Notes under the pieces: model-generated
Databases searched by the model: none
What the model was told of the DNA's origin: nothing
Seen by the model: the letters and a program-made list of their open reading frames with translations, nothing else
Position numbers and translations under genes: made by a program
Part shown: positions 19,909 through 29,494 of the stretch, piece by piece
How the letters are laid out: each line of letters starts with the position of its first letter
Position numbering within the stretch: the stretch's first letter is position 1
DNA from: Rhizobiaceae bacterium MnEN-MB40S
GTDB taxonomy: Bacteria; Pseudomonadota; Alphaproteobacteria; Rhizobiales; Rhizobiaceae
Length of the DNA: 64,000 bases
NCBI GenBank assembly: GCA_024343425.1
Contig: BRLC01000009.1
Coordinates: 62,001 to 126,000, forward strand
Reading direction: 5' to 3'

Positions 19909-20744
19909 GCAACGACGAAATCGACGACACGCCGCAGCCGCTTCTTTCGCATCTCATCGAACTTCGCCAAAGGCTCCTCTGGGCCGTCGGGGCGTTTTTC
20001 GTGGCCTTCCTGTTCTGCTTCTTCTTCGCGAAGCAGATATTCAATCTGCTCGTCATCCCCTTCAAGTGGGCTGTCAGTTGGGCGGGTCTCGAAGGACGGC
20101 AGATCGAACTGATCTACACCGCGCCTCAGGAGTTCTTCTTTACGCAGATCAAGATCGCCATGTTCGGCGGACTGTTGATTGCATTCCCGGTGATCGCCTC
20201 GCAGATTTATAAGTTCGTCGCGCCCGGCCTCTACAAGAACGAACGATCCGCATTCCTGCCGTTCCTGATCGCGTCGCCGATTCTTTTCCTTATCGGCGCG
20301 GCGCTTGTCTACTTCTTCTTCATCCCCATGGTTTTGTGGTTCTTCCTGTCCATGGAACAGACGGGCGAAGGCGGACAGGTGGCTATCGAACTGCTTCCGA
20401 AGGTGTCCGAATATCTCGGCCTGATCATGACGCTGATCTTCGCCTTCGGTCTGGTGTTCCAGCTCCCGGTGGTCACGACACTGATGGCTCGCGCCGGGCT
20501 GGTGACTGCCGAAGGACTGGCCAAAAAGCGCAAATACGCAATTGTCGGCGCGTTCATCGCGGCAGCGGTTCTCACGCCGCCAGACCCGGCGAGCCAGATC
20601 GGTCTTGCGATTCCGACGATCCTTCTCTACGAGATTGCCATCTATGCCGCCAGGCGGGTGGAGCGATCCCGTGCGAGACAGAAGCAATCCGACGATACCG
20701 ATTCAGACACCGAGGAATCGGCTGCGGAAACGCCCGGCTCCTGA
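19905..20744 (+). CDS. tatC: Twin-arginine translocase subunit TatC
   Basis: Six-helix membrane protein that recognises the twin-arginine signal. The 279-aa product has the diagnostic N-terminal segment PLLSHLIELRQRLLWAVGAF, the conserved FxxxFG-like and periplasmic-loop sequences (APQEFFFTQIKIAMFGG; GLYKNERSAFLPF) and a charged cytoplasmic C-terminus. The GTG start overlaps tatB, so the two are translationally coupled. Confidence 0.95.
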   Translation: MSNDEIDDTPQPLLSHLIELRQRLLWAVGAFFVAFLFCFFFAKQIFNLLVIPFKWAVSWAGLEGRQIELIYTAPQEFFFTQIKIAMFGGLLIAFPVIASQIYKFVAPGLYKNERSAFLPFLIASPILFLIGAALVYFFFIPMVLWFFLSMEQTGEGGQVAIELLPKVSEYLGLIMTLIFAFGLVFQLPVVTTLMARAGLVTAEGLAKKRKYAIVGAFIAAAVLTPPDPASQIGLAIPTILLYEIAIYAARRVERSRARQKQSDDTDSDTEESAAETPGS

Positions 20745-20816
20745 CAGCGGAAATAGATGGACAGATGACGCCGTCAGCCAGGAATTGGCCGGCTGCGACA
20801 GGTACGGATTTTAGGC

Positions 20817-22097
20817 ATGCTTGATATCAGATGGATTAGGGACAACCCGGAAGCCTTTGACAAGGCGATGGTTCAGCGAAGCAACGAGACTCGTTCCGAC
20901 GCCTTGATCGCGTTGGATGAAGAGCGTCGTTCCCATGTCCAGCGCATGCAGGAAATGCAGGCGCGCCGTAATTCGGCGTCCAAGGAAATCGGCGCGGCCA
21001 TGGGCCGTAAGGAAACCGAGCTTGCTGAAAAGCTGAAAGCCGAAGTGGCCAAGCTGAAAGGCGATCTCCAGCAGGCCGAAGACGAAGTTCGCGAACTCGA
21101 CGCCAGGATGGAAGAGAGCCTGCTGTCGGTGCCAAACATACCGCTGGAAGGCGTGCCCGTAGGCGCGGACGAGTCGGCGAATGTTGAGGCGCGCGCCGTC
21201 GGCAGAAAGCCCGGATGGAATCATCCGGCCAAAGAGCATTTCGAGATCGGCGAAGCTCTGGGCCAGATGGATTTCGAAACTGCGGCCCGGATCGCGGGAA
21301 GCCGCTTTACGATCGTATCCAGCCAGTTGGCGCGCCTGGAGCGCGCGCTTGGCCAGTTCATGCTGGACCTGCATACCGCCGAACACGGTTACACCGAGGT
21401 CATTCCGCCGCTGCTTGTGCGCAGCTCGGCCTTGATTGGCACCGGACAACTTCCGAAATTCGCCGAGGACCAGTTTCGAACGACCGACGACCGCTGGATG
21501 ATTCCAACTGCGGAGGTTCCGCTGACGAATCTCGTGCGGGAGCAGATATTGGAGCACGACCAGCTGCCGCTCCGCTACACGGCCCTGACGCCGTGCTTCC
21601 GTTCCGAGGCCGGATCGGCTGGTCGGGATACGCGCGGGATGCTTCGTCAGCATCAGTTCTACAAGGTGGAGCTGGTCTCCGTGACGGACGAGGACAACTC
21701 GGTCGAAGAACTGGAGCGCATGACCGCCTGCGCCGAGGAAGTGCTGAAACGTCTCGATCTTCACTACAAGGTCATGGTGCTCAGCACCGGCGATATGGGG
21801 TTCGGCGCGCGAAAGACCTACGATCTGGAGGTCTGGTTGCCGGGGCAGGACACATATCGTGAAATCTCGTCCTGCTCGGTCTGCGGTGATTTTCAGGCGC
21901 GACGGATGCATGCGCGCTACCGCAAGAGCGGTGAAAAGGGCGCCAGCTTCGTTCACACGCTCAACGGATCCGGCGTCGCGGTCGGACGCGCGCTCATCGC
22001 CGTTATGGAAAACTATCTGAACGAGGACGGTAGCATCACCGTGCCTTCCGCGCTGTTGCCTTACACCGGCGGCATGACGCGAGTTGAACGAAACTGA
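20817..22097 (+). CDS. serS: Seryl-tRNA synthetase
   Basis: Class II synthetase for tRNA-Ser. The 426-aa product starts [18 protein letters not shown] and has the long N-terminal coiled-coil arm (about residues 30-100). Motif 2 is in [20 protein letters not shown] and motif 3 in [18 protein letters not shown]. Length is standard. It lies 72 bases after tatC and 14 bases before surE. Confidence 0.97.
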   Translation: MLDIRWIRDNPEAFDKAMVQRSNETRSDALIALDEERRSHVQRMQEMQARRNSASKEIGAAMGRKETELAEKLKAEVAKLKGDLQQAEDEVRELDARMEESLLSVPNIPLEGVPVGADESANVEARAVGRKPGWNHPAKEHFEIGEALGQMDFETAARIAGSRFTIVSSQLARLERALGQFMLDLHTAEHGYTEVIPPLLVRSSALIGTGQLPKFAEDQFRTTDDRWMIPTAEVPLTNLVREQILEHDQLPLRYTALTPCFRSEAGSAGRDTRGMLRQHQFYKVELVSVTDEDNSVEELERMTACAEEVLKRLDLHYKVMVLSTGDMGFGARKTYDLEVWLPGQDTYREISSCSVCGDFQARRMHARYRKSGEKGASFVHTLNGSGVAVGRALIAVMENYLNEDGSITVPSALLPYTGGMTRVERN

Positions 22098-22111
22098 AAT
22101 CGGGGAGACGC

Positions 22112-22867
22112 ATGCGGATATTGCTGACGAATGACGACGGAATTCACGCCGAAGGCCTTGCCGTTCTGGAGCGTATCGCGCGCCATCTGTCCGACGATAT
22201 CTGGATCGTCGCGCCGGAAACCGACCAGAGCGGTCTGGCGCATTCGCTGACGCTTTCCCATCCGCTGCGCCTGCGGGAAGTGTCTGAAAGGCACTACGCC
22301 GTTACAGGAACGCCAACGGACTGCGTCATCATGGGTGTGCGCAAGTTGATGAAGGAGCCGCCGGACCTGATCCTGTCCGGCGTGAACGCCGGGCAGAACC
22401 TCGCCGACGACGTCACCTATTCCGGCACTGTGGCAGGCGCCATCGAGGGTACTTTGCTCGGGATTCGTTCGATTGCGCTCAGCCAGGCCTATGATCCGCA
22501 GCATGGCCGTGTACTGCCCTGGAACACGGCGGAAAACCTGGCGCCGGATCTGTTGAAGAAGCTGGTGGATGTCGATCTTCCGGCCGGCACGCTGCTCAAC
22601 ATCAATTTCCCGCGCTGCGAAACGGCGGACGTGGAGGGAACCGAGGTTACGACGCAGGGCAAGTTGACGCATGGTCTCCAGGTAGAGCAGCGCGAGGACG
22701 GGCGCGGCTTTCCCTACTACTGGCTTCGGTTTTCCCGTCGTCAGCATGTATTCCATAACGGCACGGACCTCAACGCTGTCAACGAGAAGAAAATTTCGGT
22801 CACGCCACTCAAACTCGACCTCACGGACCATGATCTTGTCGATCGCGTGAGGGAGTCGATCGGTTGA
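22112..22867 (+). CDS. surE: 5'/3'-nucleotidase SurE
   Basis: Stationary-phase survival phosphatase acting on nucleoside monophosphates. The 251-aa product has the metal-binding [12 protein letters not shown] at the N-terminus and the active-site blocks [14 protein letters not shown] and [30 protein letters not shown] precedes the ATG. Its stop codon overlaps the TTG start of pcm, so the pair is coupled. Confidence 0.96.
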   Translation: MRILLTNDDGIHAEGLAVLERIARHLSDDIWIVAPETDQSGLAHSLTLSHPLRLREVSERHYAVTGTPTDCVIMGVRKLMKEPPDLILSGVNAGQNLADDVTYSGTVAGAIEGTLLGIRSIALSQAYDPQHGRVLPWNTAENLAPDLLKKLVDVDLPAGTLLNINFPRCETADVEGTEVTTQGKLTHGLQVEQREDGRGFPYYWLRFSRRQHVFHNGTDLNAVNEKKISVTPLKLDLTDHDLVDRVRESIG

Positions 22868-23517
22868 ACTCCCGATTGTCCGAGAAGGAAGGCCTCGCTT
22901 CGTTGATGCTGCGGCTTCGCGGGGAGGGGATATCCGACAGGACCCTTATTCTCGCTGCCGAACAGACGCCGCGCAGCCTGTTCGCGCCGCCGGCCTATTC
23001 CGACCTTGCCTATTCGGGGCGTACTCTGCCGCTCGATTGCGGTGAGTACATGGAGGGCGCGGACCTCAGTCTGCGGATGCTGCACCTTTTGGGGTTGGAC
23101 GCGGGACAACGTGTGCTTGAGATTGGCACCGGTTCCGGATTCACTGCCGCCGTCATGGCGAGGATCGTCGACAGGGTCGTCACCATAGACAGATATCGGA
23201 CGCTTTCCCAACTGGCCAGTCAGAAAATCGACCACCTCGGACTGAAGAATGTCGTTGTTCAGGTTGGCAACGGGCTGGACAAGGACGCCGTTGACGGGAC
23301 ATTCGACCGGATACTCGTCACGGCCGCTTTCGATTCCATGCCGCGCATGTTCGTGGAAAAGCTCGTGTCACGCGGGGTCATGATTACGGCTATCGGCCCC
23401 GCCGAGGAGCCGCAGATGCTCGTGCGTCTGACCAAAACCGGCAGCCGGTTCGAGCGTGAAGACCTGTTTCCGGTGCGGTTTCAGCCGCTGCTGAGCGGCG
23501 CCGCGGCGGTTCTTTGA
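22864..23517 (+). CDS. pcm: Protein-L-isoaspartate O-methyltransferase
   Basis: Repairs isoaspartyl residues using S-adenosylmethionine. The 217-aa product has the SAM motif [16 protein letters not shown] and the PIMT order [11 protein letters not shown] (substrate loop) before it, then [13 protein letters not shown] and FQPLLSG near the end. It starts at TTG overlapping the surE stop. The order surE–pcm–nlpD mirrors the enterobacterial locus. Confidence 0.9.
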   Translation: MNSRLSEKEGLASLMLRLRGEGISDRTLILAAEQTPRSLFAPPAYSDLAYSGRTLPLDCGEYMEGADLSLRMLHLLGLDAGQRVLEIGTGSGFTAAVMARIVDRVVTIDRYRTLSQLASQKIDHLGLKNVVVQVGNGLDKDAVDGTFDRILVTAAFDSMPRMFVEKLVSRGVMITAIGPAEEPQMLVRLTKTGSRFEREDLFPVRFQPLLSGAAAVL

Positions 23518-23647
23518 GGCGTGAACCTTAAGAAATACGCTTAACCACGTATTTATTTGCAACAACAGGGGCTCCGCCTTAACCTGCCGGTAACCCTGAT
23601 GCGATCTAATAAGCTCACCATGTTCCGGTAGTATGTGAGCTAGTTTG

Positions 23648-25039
23648 ATGCGTAGAAGTTGCCCAGCCCAGTCACCTCGCCTTGTTACGAAATTGATGGG
23701 AGCGGTGTGCCTCTCGGTTCTAGTCGCCGGATGCAACCAGAGCAGCCGTTTCAGCGACGGCCTGTTCACCGGCACTGTACCCGTCAATGTCGGCGAGGGA
23801 ACCCAAACCGCATCACAACAGCCAGTCTACACGCAGCCTTATCCGGGAACCGGATCGCAGTCGCTTGACCAGACCAAAACCGGTTCGGTTTCGCAGGGCG
23901 CGTATCCGCCGGCTCCCGTCCAGAACACAGTCAATTCATCCAGCCTGGCGCCGGTGGCCATCCCTGACGCGCAGGCGGCGAATCAGGAATTTACTTCGGC
24001 GGCAAGGGCGACCGCCGGAGGAGCGGGGGGCGCGGGTTCCTCAGCCGGTAAAGGGTGGACGACGGCTGGCGGAACCCGTGTGACAATCGGGCAAGGCGAT
24101 ACTGTCTACGGTCTGTCGCGCCGTTACGGAGTTCCGGCTGACGACATCATGAAGGCGAACGGCATCTCGAACGCCTCTTCCATACAGGTCGGACAGTCGC
24201 TCGTCATCCCGACCTATAATTACGGAAACGGCGTGCCTGTTTCAGCTCCGGACAACGATCCGAAAACACAGATCGCGAGCGCTGCAACGAATACACGCAT
24301 AGACGCCTCCAGTTCTTCGGCGCCTGCGCCGCGCCAGGTCCTGCAGGCGCCGAGTGACGCCAGCCAACAGACAAGCGCCTCCAGCGCCGCCGGCAGTTCC
24401 TACGTCGTGCAGTCGGGAGACAGCCTCAACCGCATCTCCGCCAATACGGGGGTAAGCGTCGCCGATCTGCAGAAGGCGAATGGTTTGACTGGCACGAATA
24501 TCCGGATTGGCCAGACGCTCAAGATTCCGGCCTCCGGCGCGACGATCGAACCGGTAAAGACGGCTGCTGTTACAACGACGCCGGTGAAGACGGAAGGTGC
24601 GCCGAAAAACGATACGGTGACCCAGACGGCCAGTTTGCAGGCTGAAGCGCCGAAAGCAACGGGCATAGACAAACTACGCTGGCCTGCGACAGGTCAGGTG
24701 ATGACGCCGTTCGGCGGCTCCACGAATGGCCGCAAGAGCGACGGCATCGACATTTCTGTGCCGGAAGGCACGCCGATCAAGGCTGCTGAAAATGGCGTCG
24801 TCATCTATGCGGGCAATGGTCTGAAGGAATACGGCAACACGGTTCTGGTTCGCCACGACGACGGTCTGGTGAGCGTCTACGGCCATGCGCGCGAACTGAA
24901 GGTTCAGCGCGGCGACACCGTTACACGGGGCGAAGTGGTGGCGTTGTCGGGCATGAGCGGCGACGCGAATCGCCCGAAGGTTCACTTCGAGATTCGCAAA
25001 GACGCCAAGCCCGTCGACCCCATGACCTACCTGGAATAG
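23648..25039 (+). CDS. nlpD: NlpD-like LysM/M23 lipoprotein
   Basis: Cell-envelope protein likely to bind septal peptidoglycan and activate or assist amidases. The 463-aa product is a lipoprotein (SVLVAGC lipobox). It has two LysM domains at about residues 143-188 and 252-296, separated by Ser/Ala linkers, and an M23/LytM domain at about 340-463. The segment that normally holds the first zinc-binding His reads KSDGIDIS, so this ligand is missing, although later His residues (YGHA, KVHFEIR) remain. Loss of zinc ligands is known for NlpD/EnvC activators, so a non-catalytic role is likely. The ATG at 23648 is preferred over the adjacent TTG. Exact equivalence to E. coli NlpD is inferred from synteny and layout. 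Confidence 0.85.
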   Translation: MRRSCPAQSPRLVTKLMGAVCLSVLVAGCNQSSRFSDGLFTGTVPVNVGEGTQTASQQPVYTQPYPGTGSQSLDQTKTGSVSQGAYPPAPVQNTVNSSSLAPVAIPDAQAANQEFTSAARATAGGAGGAGSSAGKGWTTAGGTRVTIGQGDTVYGLSRRYGVPADDIMKANGISNASSIQVGQSLVIPTYNYGNGVPVSAPDNDPKTQIASAATNTRIDASSSSAPAPRQVLQAPSDASQQTSASSAAGSSYVVQSGDSLNRISANTGVSVADLQKANGLTGTNIRIGQTLKIPASGATIEPVKTAAVTTTPVKTEGAPKNDTVTQTASLQAEAPKATGIDKLRWPATGQVMTPFGGSTNGRKSDGIDISVPEGTPIKAAENGVVIYAGNGLKEYGNTVLVRHDDGLVSVYGHARELKVQRGDTVTRGEVVALSGMSGDANRPKVHFEIRKDAKPVDPMTYLE

Positions 25040-25049
25040 GCGCGAAGCC

Positions 25050-25943
25050 TTATTTCAACTGCTTTCCAAGCCGTCCCGCGGCGTCCTGAATGAACTGCCA
25101 GGCGACGCGGCCGGAGCGCGCGCCACGGGTCGTCGCCCACTCCAGAGCTTCCGACCGCATCTGATCGGGATCCATCGGCAGTTCGAAGTGTTTCGCGTAG
25201 GCTTCGATCATGTCCAGGTACTCATCCTGGCTGCATTTGTGAAAGCCCAGCCACAAACCGAACCTGTCCGACAGAGAAACCTTTTCCTCCACCGCTTCCG
25301 ACGGGTTGATCGCCGTGGAGCGCTCGTTTTCCATCATGTCGCGGGGCAGAAGATGCCGTCGGTTCGACGTCGCGTAGAACACGACGTTTTCCGCGCGCCC
25401 CTCCAATCCGCCTTCGAGCGCCGCTTTCAACGATTTATAGGACGTGTCGTCATGATCGAAGGACAGATCGTCGCAAAAAAGGATGAAACGATCCTCCATG
25501 TCGCGCAACAAGGCCATGAGCACGGGAAGGCTCTCGATATCCTCCCGATGGATTTCGACCAGTTTCAGCCCGGGACCGGATTTCGGGGATTGCGCCTGGA
25601 GGGCGGCGTGGGTCGATTTTACCAGCGAAGACTTGCCCATGCCGCGCGCGCCCCAGAGCAGAACGTTGTTGGCCGGCAATCCTTCTGCAAAGCGCCGCGT
25701 ATTGTCGAAGAGAATGTCTCTGACCCGGTCGACGCCCCTGATCAGGCTGATGTCGATGCGGTTTGGCGTGGCGACCGGTTGAAGAAATCGTGATTCAGGA
25801 ACCCAGACGAAGCAGTCCGCGGCGTTGAGGTCATTCTTGGCGTAACCGGGTCCTGAAAGAGATTCAACGGCTTGTGTCAGTTTCCTGACCTGATCAATCA
25901 GACCGGTGAGCAATTCGTCTTTCACATAATCATCCTTCATCAT
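25050..25943 (-). CDS. DUF815 family AAA-type ATP-binding protein
   Basis: A 297-aa P-loop protein with Walker A WGARGMGKSSLVK near residue 100 and Walker B FILFCDDLSFDHDD. SNRRHLLPRDM and the C-terminal WATTRGARSGRVAWQFIQD motif are typical of DUF815. The family is widespread in proteobacteria but its function is not established. I start at ATG 25943 (MMKDDYVKDELL); a longer frame to 26012 lacks support. It converges on nlpD with ten bases between stops and is divergent from yajC. Confidence 0.88.
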   Translation of the reverse strand: MMKDDYVKDELLTGLIDQVRKLTQAVESLSGPGYAKNDLNAADCFVWVPESRFLQPVATPNRIDISLIRGVDRVRDILFDNTRRFAEGLPANNVLLWGARGMGKSSLVKSTHAALQAQSPKSGPGLKLVEIHREDIESLPVLMALLRDMEDRFILFCDDLSFDHDDTSYKSLKAALEGGLEGRAENVVFYATSNRRHLLPRDMMENERSTAINPSEAVEEKVSLSDRFGLWLGFHKCSQDEYLDMIEAYAKHFELPMDPDQMRSEALEWATTRGARSGRVAWQFIQDAAGRLGKQLK

Positions 25944-26092
25944 GCTTTTGCTGTCGCGTAGCACGAAGGCGGGACGGCGAAAAGTCCGCGCTTCCGACTT
26001 CCGCAGTTGCAATAGGCTGCATTGCGACTATATTCCGCTCACCAAAAGTCCGGGAAAGCGGGTATCCGCGAAACGCCCTGAAGGAGTTCCAA

Positions 26093-26431
26093 ATGTTTGT
26101 AACACCGGCATACGCACAGGCCGCCGCAGGCGGCATGGGCGATACGTTCGGCTTCATACTGCCATTCATCCTGATCTTCGTGATCATGTACTTCCTCATC
26201 ATACGCCCGCAGCGGCAGCAGATGAAAAAACGTCAGGAAATGCTGAACAATGTCAGGCGCGGCGATCAGGTCGTCACCGGCGGCGGCATCACCGGCAAGA
26301 TCGTGAAGGTCGTCGACGACAATGAACTCGAGGTGGAAATCGCCGAAGGCGTCAAAGTCCGGGTCGCGCGTTCGCTGTTGGCGGATGTGAAGGTCAAGGG
26401 CGAGCCGGTCAAAGAAACGGCGAAAAAGTAA
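26093..26431 (+). CDS. yajC: Sec translocase accessory subunit YajC
   Basis: Small membrane partner of SecDF. The 112-aa product has one N-terminal transmembrane helix (ILPFILIFVIMYFLIIRPQRQQ), the RPQRQQMKKRQEM motif and the GDQVVTGGGITGKIVKV domain that defines YajC. AAGGAG lies upstream of the ATG. It lies 82 bases before secDF. Confidence 0.95.
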   Translation: MFVTPAYAQAAAGGMGDTFGFILPFILIFVIMYFLIIRPQRQQMKKRQEMLNNVRRGDQVVTGGGITGKIVKVVDDNELEVEIAEGVKVRVARSLLADVKVKGEPVKETAKK

Positions 26432-26444
26432 AATAGAACAAGGT

Positions 26445-26495
26445 CTGATCCACGGGGCGTAATGGATCAGCAACCGGAGGCGGCGAACCGCCGCC
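26445..26495 (+). promoter_or_regulatory. Tandem hairpins between yajC and secDF
   Basis: Two perfect inverted repeats lie in the 82-base gap: CTGATCCA/TGGATCAG (26445-26452 and 26463-26470) and GGCGGCG/CGCCGCC (26479-26485 and 26489-26495). The second ends 18 bases before the secDF ATG. Neither has a T-run. They could stabilise the yajC 3' end or tune secDF translation; this is inference only. Confidence 0.4.
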
Positions 26496-26513
26496 CCATA
26501 ATCCGAGAGCGAC

Positions 26514-29084
26514 ATGCTTCATTTCTCCCGTTGGAAAACGACCCTCATCTGGCTGGTCATCCTCGCCGGCGTATTGTTTGCGTTTCCGAATCTGTTGACG
26601 CAGCAGCAATTGGCGCAATTGCCGGACTGGTTTCCGAAGCGGCAACTTACCCTTGGACTCGACCTGCAGGGCGGATCTCATATCCTGCTGGAAGTCGACC
26701 GGGAGGATATCGAGAAAGAGCGGCTGGAAACGACCGTCGACGACATGCGTCGCCTGCTGCGCGAAGACGGCATCGGTTATACGGGGCTTTCCGGAAACGG
26801 ACGTATCGCCCAGGTTACAATTCGGAATCCTGAGGATATCGATGCTGCGAAAGACGCTCTTTCGGAACTGACGCAGCTCGTCAATGCGGGCCTGATGAGC
26901 GGCGGCTCCATACAGGAAGCCGTGATGAGCGAACCGGAACCCGGCCGCATCACGCTGACGTTAACGGAGGAGGGGCTCGAAAACCGCGTCGCCTCCGCCG
27001 CTTCACAGTCGATCGAGGTCATTCGTCGACGCATCGACGAACTCGGCACGACAGAGCCGATCATCCAGCGTCAGGGCGCAGACCGCATCCTGGTTCAGGT
27101 GCCGGGCTTCGACGATCCCGAACGGTTGAAAGACCTGCTCAACCAGGTGGCCAAGCTGACCTTCCATCTGGTCGATTCCTCCATGTCCGCGGAAGAGGCC
27201 GTCAACGGGCGTCCGCCTGCGACCGCCGAGATTGTCTATTCCAACGACGATCCGCCGATTCCCTATCTCCTCGAACGTCGCATCCTTGTTTCGGGTGAAA
27301 ACCTCGTCGACGCGCAGGCCGGTTTCGATCAGCGCACCAACGAACCCATCGTGACGTTCCGCTTCGACACGAAAGGCGCCCAGCGTTTCGGTCAGGTGAC
27401 ACAGCGCAATGTCGGACGGCTGTTTGCTGTCGTGCTCGATGGCGCCGTCATCACCGCGCCGCGAATCAACGAGCCGATCCTCGGCGGTTCGGGCCAGATA
27501 TCCGGCAATTTCACTGTGCAATCCGCAAATGATCTGGCCGTTCTGCTGCGCGCGGGCGCCTTGCCGGCCAAGCTGACGATCCTCCAGGAGAGTTCGGTCG
27601 GGCCGAGCCTTGGCGCCGACTCTATCGCCGCCGGCGAAACGGCGGGTCTGATCGGTGCGATCCTGGTGATCGCCTTCATGTTTTTGGCCTACGGGTTTCT
27701 CGGAATCATCGCCAACCTGGCGCTCATCTTCAACGTCGTTCTGATTATCGCGTTGCTGACGGTGATCGGGGCTACCCTCACTCTGCCCGGCATTGCCGGC
27801 ATCGTGTTGACGGTCGGCATGGCGGTGGACTCCAACGTCCTGATCTACGAGCGCATTCGCGAAGAGAGGCGCGGGGGCAGGTCGCTCATCCAGGCGATCG
27901 ACGCCGGTTTCAGCCGCGCCTTCAACACCATTCTGGACGCCAACATCACCACGCTGATAGCGGCCGTCATCCTGTTCTATCTCGGTTCCGGACCGGTGCG
28001 CGGCTTCGCTGTCACACTGGCGATCGGTATCGTCACGACGGTGTTCACCGCATTCACGGTCACGCGCTGGATGATCGCGGAATGGGTTCGCCGCAAGAAG
28101 CCGAAAGCGCTTCCCAGGGCCTGGATCTCCGACATGTTCGGCGAGTCCAAAATCGGCTTCATGTGGCTGCGCAAGATCACGTTCATATTCACTGCGCTGG
28201 CGCTGATCGCTTCGATGGTTCTGTTCGTCAAGCCGGGCCTGAATTACGGCATCGACTTCACAGGCGGCTCTATCGTCCAGGTAAAGGCCGATTCAGGCCA
28301 GGTCGACGTTGGAGACATCCGCGCACGGCTATCGGAGTTGAATCTCGGCAATATCCAGGTCCAGGAATATGGCGGCGGAAACGATCAGGCGATGATCCGC
28401 GTCCAGTCCCAGGACGCCGGCGCAAACGCCGAGCAAAGCGCGGTGGCCAAGGTCCGCGCAGATCTGGAAACCGATTACACGATCGAATTCGTCGAGGTGA
28501 TCAGTCCGACGGTCTCGGGCGAACTGGCGTGGGCGGGCACGATCGCCGTTATCGCCTCGCTCTTTGCGATCCTGATATACATCTGGTTCCGCTTCGAATG
28601 GCAATTCGCGATTGGCGCAATCGTGGCGACCCTTAACGACGTCATATTGACCATCGGGGTGCTCGTGCTCGCGGGAATCGACTTCAATTTGAGCAGTATC
28701 GCCGCGTTGCTGACGATTGTCGGCTATTCGCTCAACGATACGGTGGTCGTCTACGACCGTGTTCGCGAAAATCTGAGGCGGTACAAGAAAATGCCGCTGC
28801 CGGACCTGCTCGATCTGTCGGTCAACCAGATGCTGTCGCGCACAACCCTGACATCGATCACGACTTTGATGGCGTTGCTGGCGTTGTACATTTTCGGCGG
28901 AGAGGTCATACGTTCCTTCACATTCGCCATGATCTTCGGCGTGGTCGTCGGCACCTACTCGTCGATCTTCATCGCCGCGCCGGTCCTTATCCTGTTCAAG
29001 CTGCGGCCCGAGAACTTTCAGCGGGACATCGGCGCGGAGGGTCCGGAAACCGGAGGCAAGGGATCTGCGCAAGGAATTGCGTAG
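26514..29084 (+). CDS. secDF: Fused protein translocase SecDF
   Basis: Proton-driven membrane protein that pulls preproteins through SecYEG. The 856-aa product joins SecD (residues 1 to about 530) and SecF (about 555 to 830). The SecD half has an N-terminal helix, the LGLDLQGGSHILLEVD block, large periplasmic P1 domain, and AGIVLTVGMAVDSNVLIYERIREE. The SecF half contains NYGIDFTGGSIVQV, YSLNDTVVVYDRVREN and the final helices. Fusion of the two is normal in Rhizobiales. It is followed 12 bases later by the Mth938-like gene. Confidence 0.96.
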   Translation: MLHFSRWKTTLIWLVILAGVLFAFPNLLTQQQLAQLPDWFPKRQLTLGLDLQGGSHILLEVDREDIEKERLETTVDDMRRLLREDGIGYTGLSGNGRIAQVTIRNPEDIDAAKDALSELTQLVNAGLMSGGSIQEAVMSEPEPGRITLTLTEEGLENRVASAASQSIEVIRRRIDELGTTEPIIQRQGADRILVQVPGFDDPERLKDLLNQVAKLTFHLVDSSMSAEEAVNGRPPATAEIVYSNDDPPIPYLLERRILVSGENLVDAQAGFDQRTNEPIVTFRFDTKGAQRFGQVTQRNVGRLFAVVLDGAVITAPRINEPILGGSGQISGNFTVQSANDLAVLLRAGALPAKLTILQESSVGPSLGADSIAAGETAGLIGAILVIAFMFLAYGFLGIIANLALIFNVVLIIALLTVIGATLTLPGIAGIVLTVGMAVDSNVLIYERIREERRGGRSLIQAIDAGFSRAFNTILDANITTLIAAVILFYLGSGPVRGFAVTLAIGIVTTVFTAFTVTRWMIAEWVRRKKPKALPRAWISDMFGESKIGFMWLRKITFIFTALALIASMVLFVKPGLNYGIDFTGGSIVQVKADSGQVDVGDIRARLSELNLGNIQVQEYGGGNDQAMIRVQSQDAGANAEQSAVAKVRADLETDYTIEFVEVISPTVSGELAWAGTIAVIASLFAILIYIWFRFEWQFAIGAIVATLNDVILTIGVLVLAGIDFNLSSIAALLTIVGYSLNDTVVVYDRVRENLRRYKKMPLPDLLDLSVNQMLSRTTLTSITTLMALLALYIFGGEVIRSFTFAMIFGVVVGTYSSIFIAAPVLILFKLRPENFQRDIGAEGPETGGKGSAQGIA

Positions 29085-29096
29085 GCGCGATATCGC

Positions 29097-29486
29097 ATGA
29101 GAGGCAGCGGCATCGAAATACGCGATGCGCATTACCCGGGCCGGGCGCCGATAGACGCCTATGGCGCCGGCGGATTTCGATTCGCCGATATGTCACACCG
29201 CGGCTCGCTGCTGTGTCTGCCTTCCGGAATTCATGGCTGGAGCGCCGATGAAGCCAGCGAACTCGACATCGACCTCTTCGCCAAGGTTCTGGAGGAGGCC
29301 GGCGAAATCGATGTGCTGCTGGTCGGGACCGGTCATGAAATTCGCCCGTTGCCAAAGCCGCTGAAAACGCGACTGCGCGAACTATCGATCATATCCGATC
29401 CGATGAGCACCGGCGCTGCGGTGCGCACCTACAATGTCATGCTAGCCGAATCGCGCGCCGTGGCCGCCGCGCTCATAGCGGTATAG
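29097..29486 (+). CDS. Mth938-like domain protein (DUF498, NDUFAF3-like)
   Basis: A 129-aa product of the Mth938/DUF498 fold, recognisable by ITDARY-like start (IEIRDAHYPGRAPIDAYGAGGFRFAD overall), LCLPSGIHGW, DVLLVGTGHEIRPLP and SDPMSTGAAVRTYNVMLAESRAVAAALI. The mitochondrial relative NDUFAF3 is a complex I assembly factor, and alphaproteobacterial homologues sit beside secDF, as here. Direct function in bacteria is not established. It is 12 bases after secDF and 8 bases before the next gene, so one transcript is likely. Confidence 0.85.
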   Translation: MRGSGIEIRDAHYPGRAPIDAYGAGGFRFADMSHRGSLLCLPSGIHGWSADEASELDIDLFAKVLEEAGEIDVLLVGTGHEIRPLPKPLKTRLRELSIISDPMSTGAAVRTYNVMLAESRAVAAALIAV

Positions 29487-29494
29487 GCGGCCTG

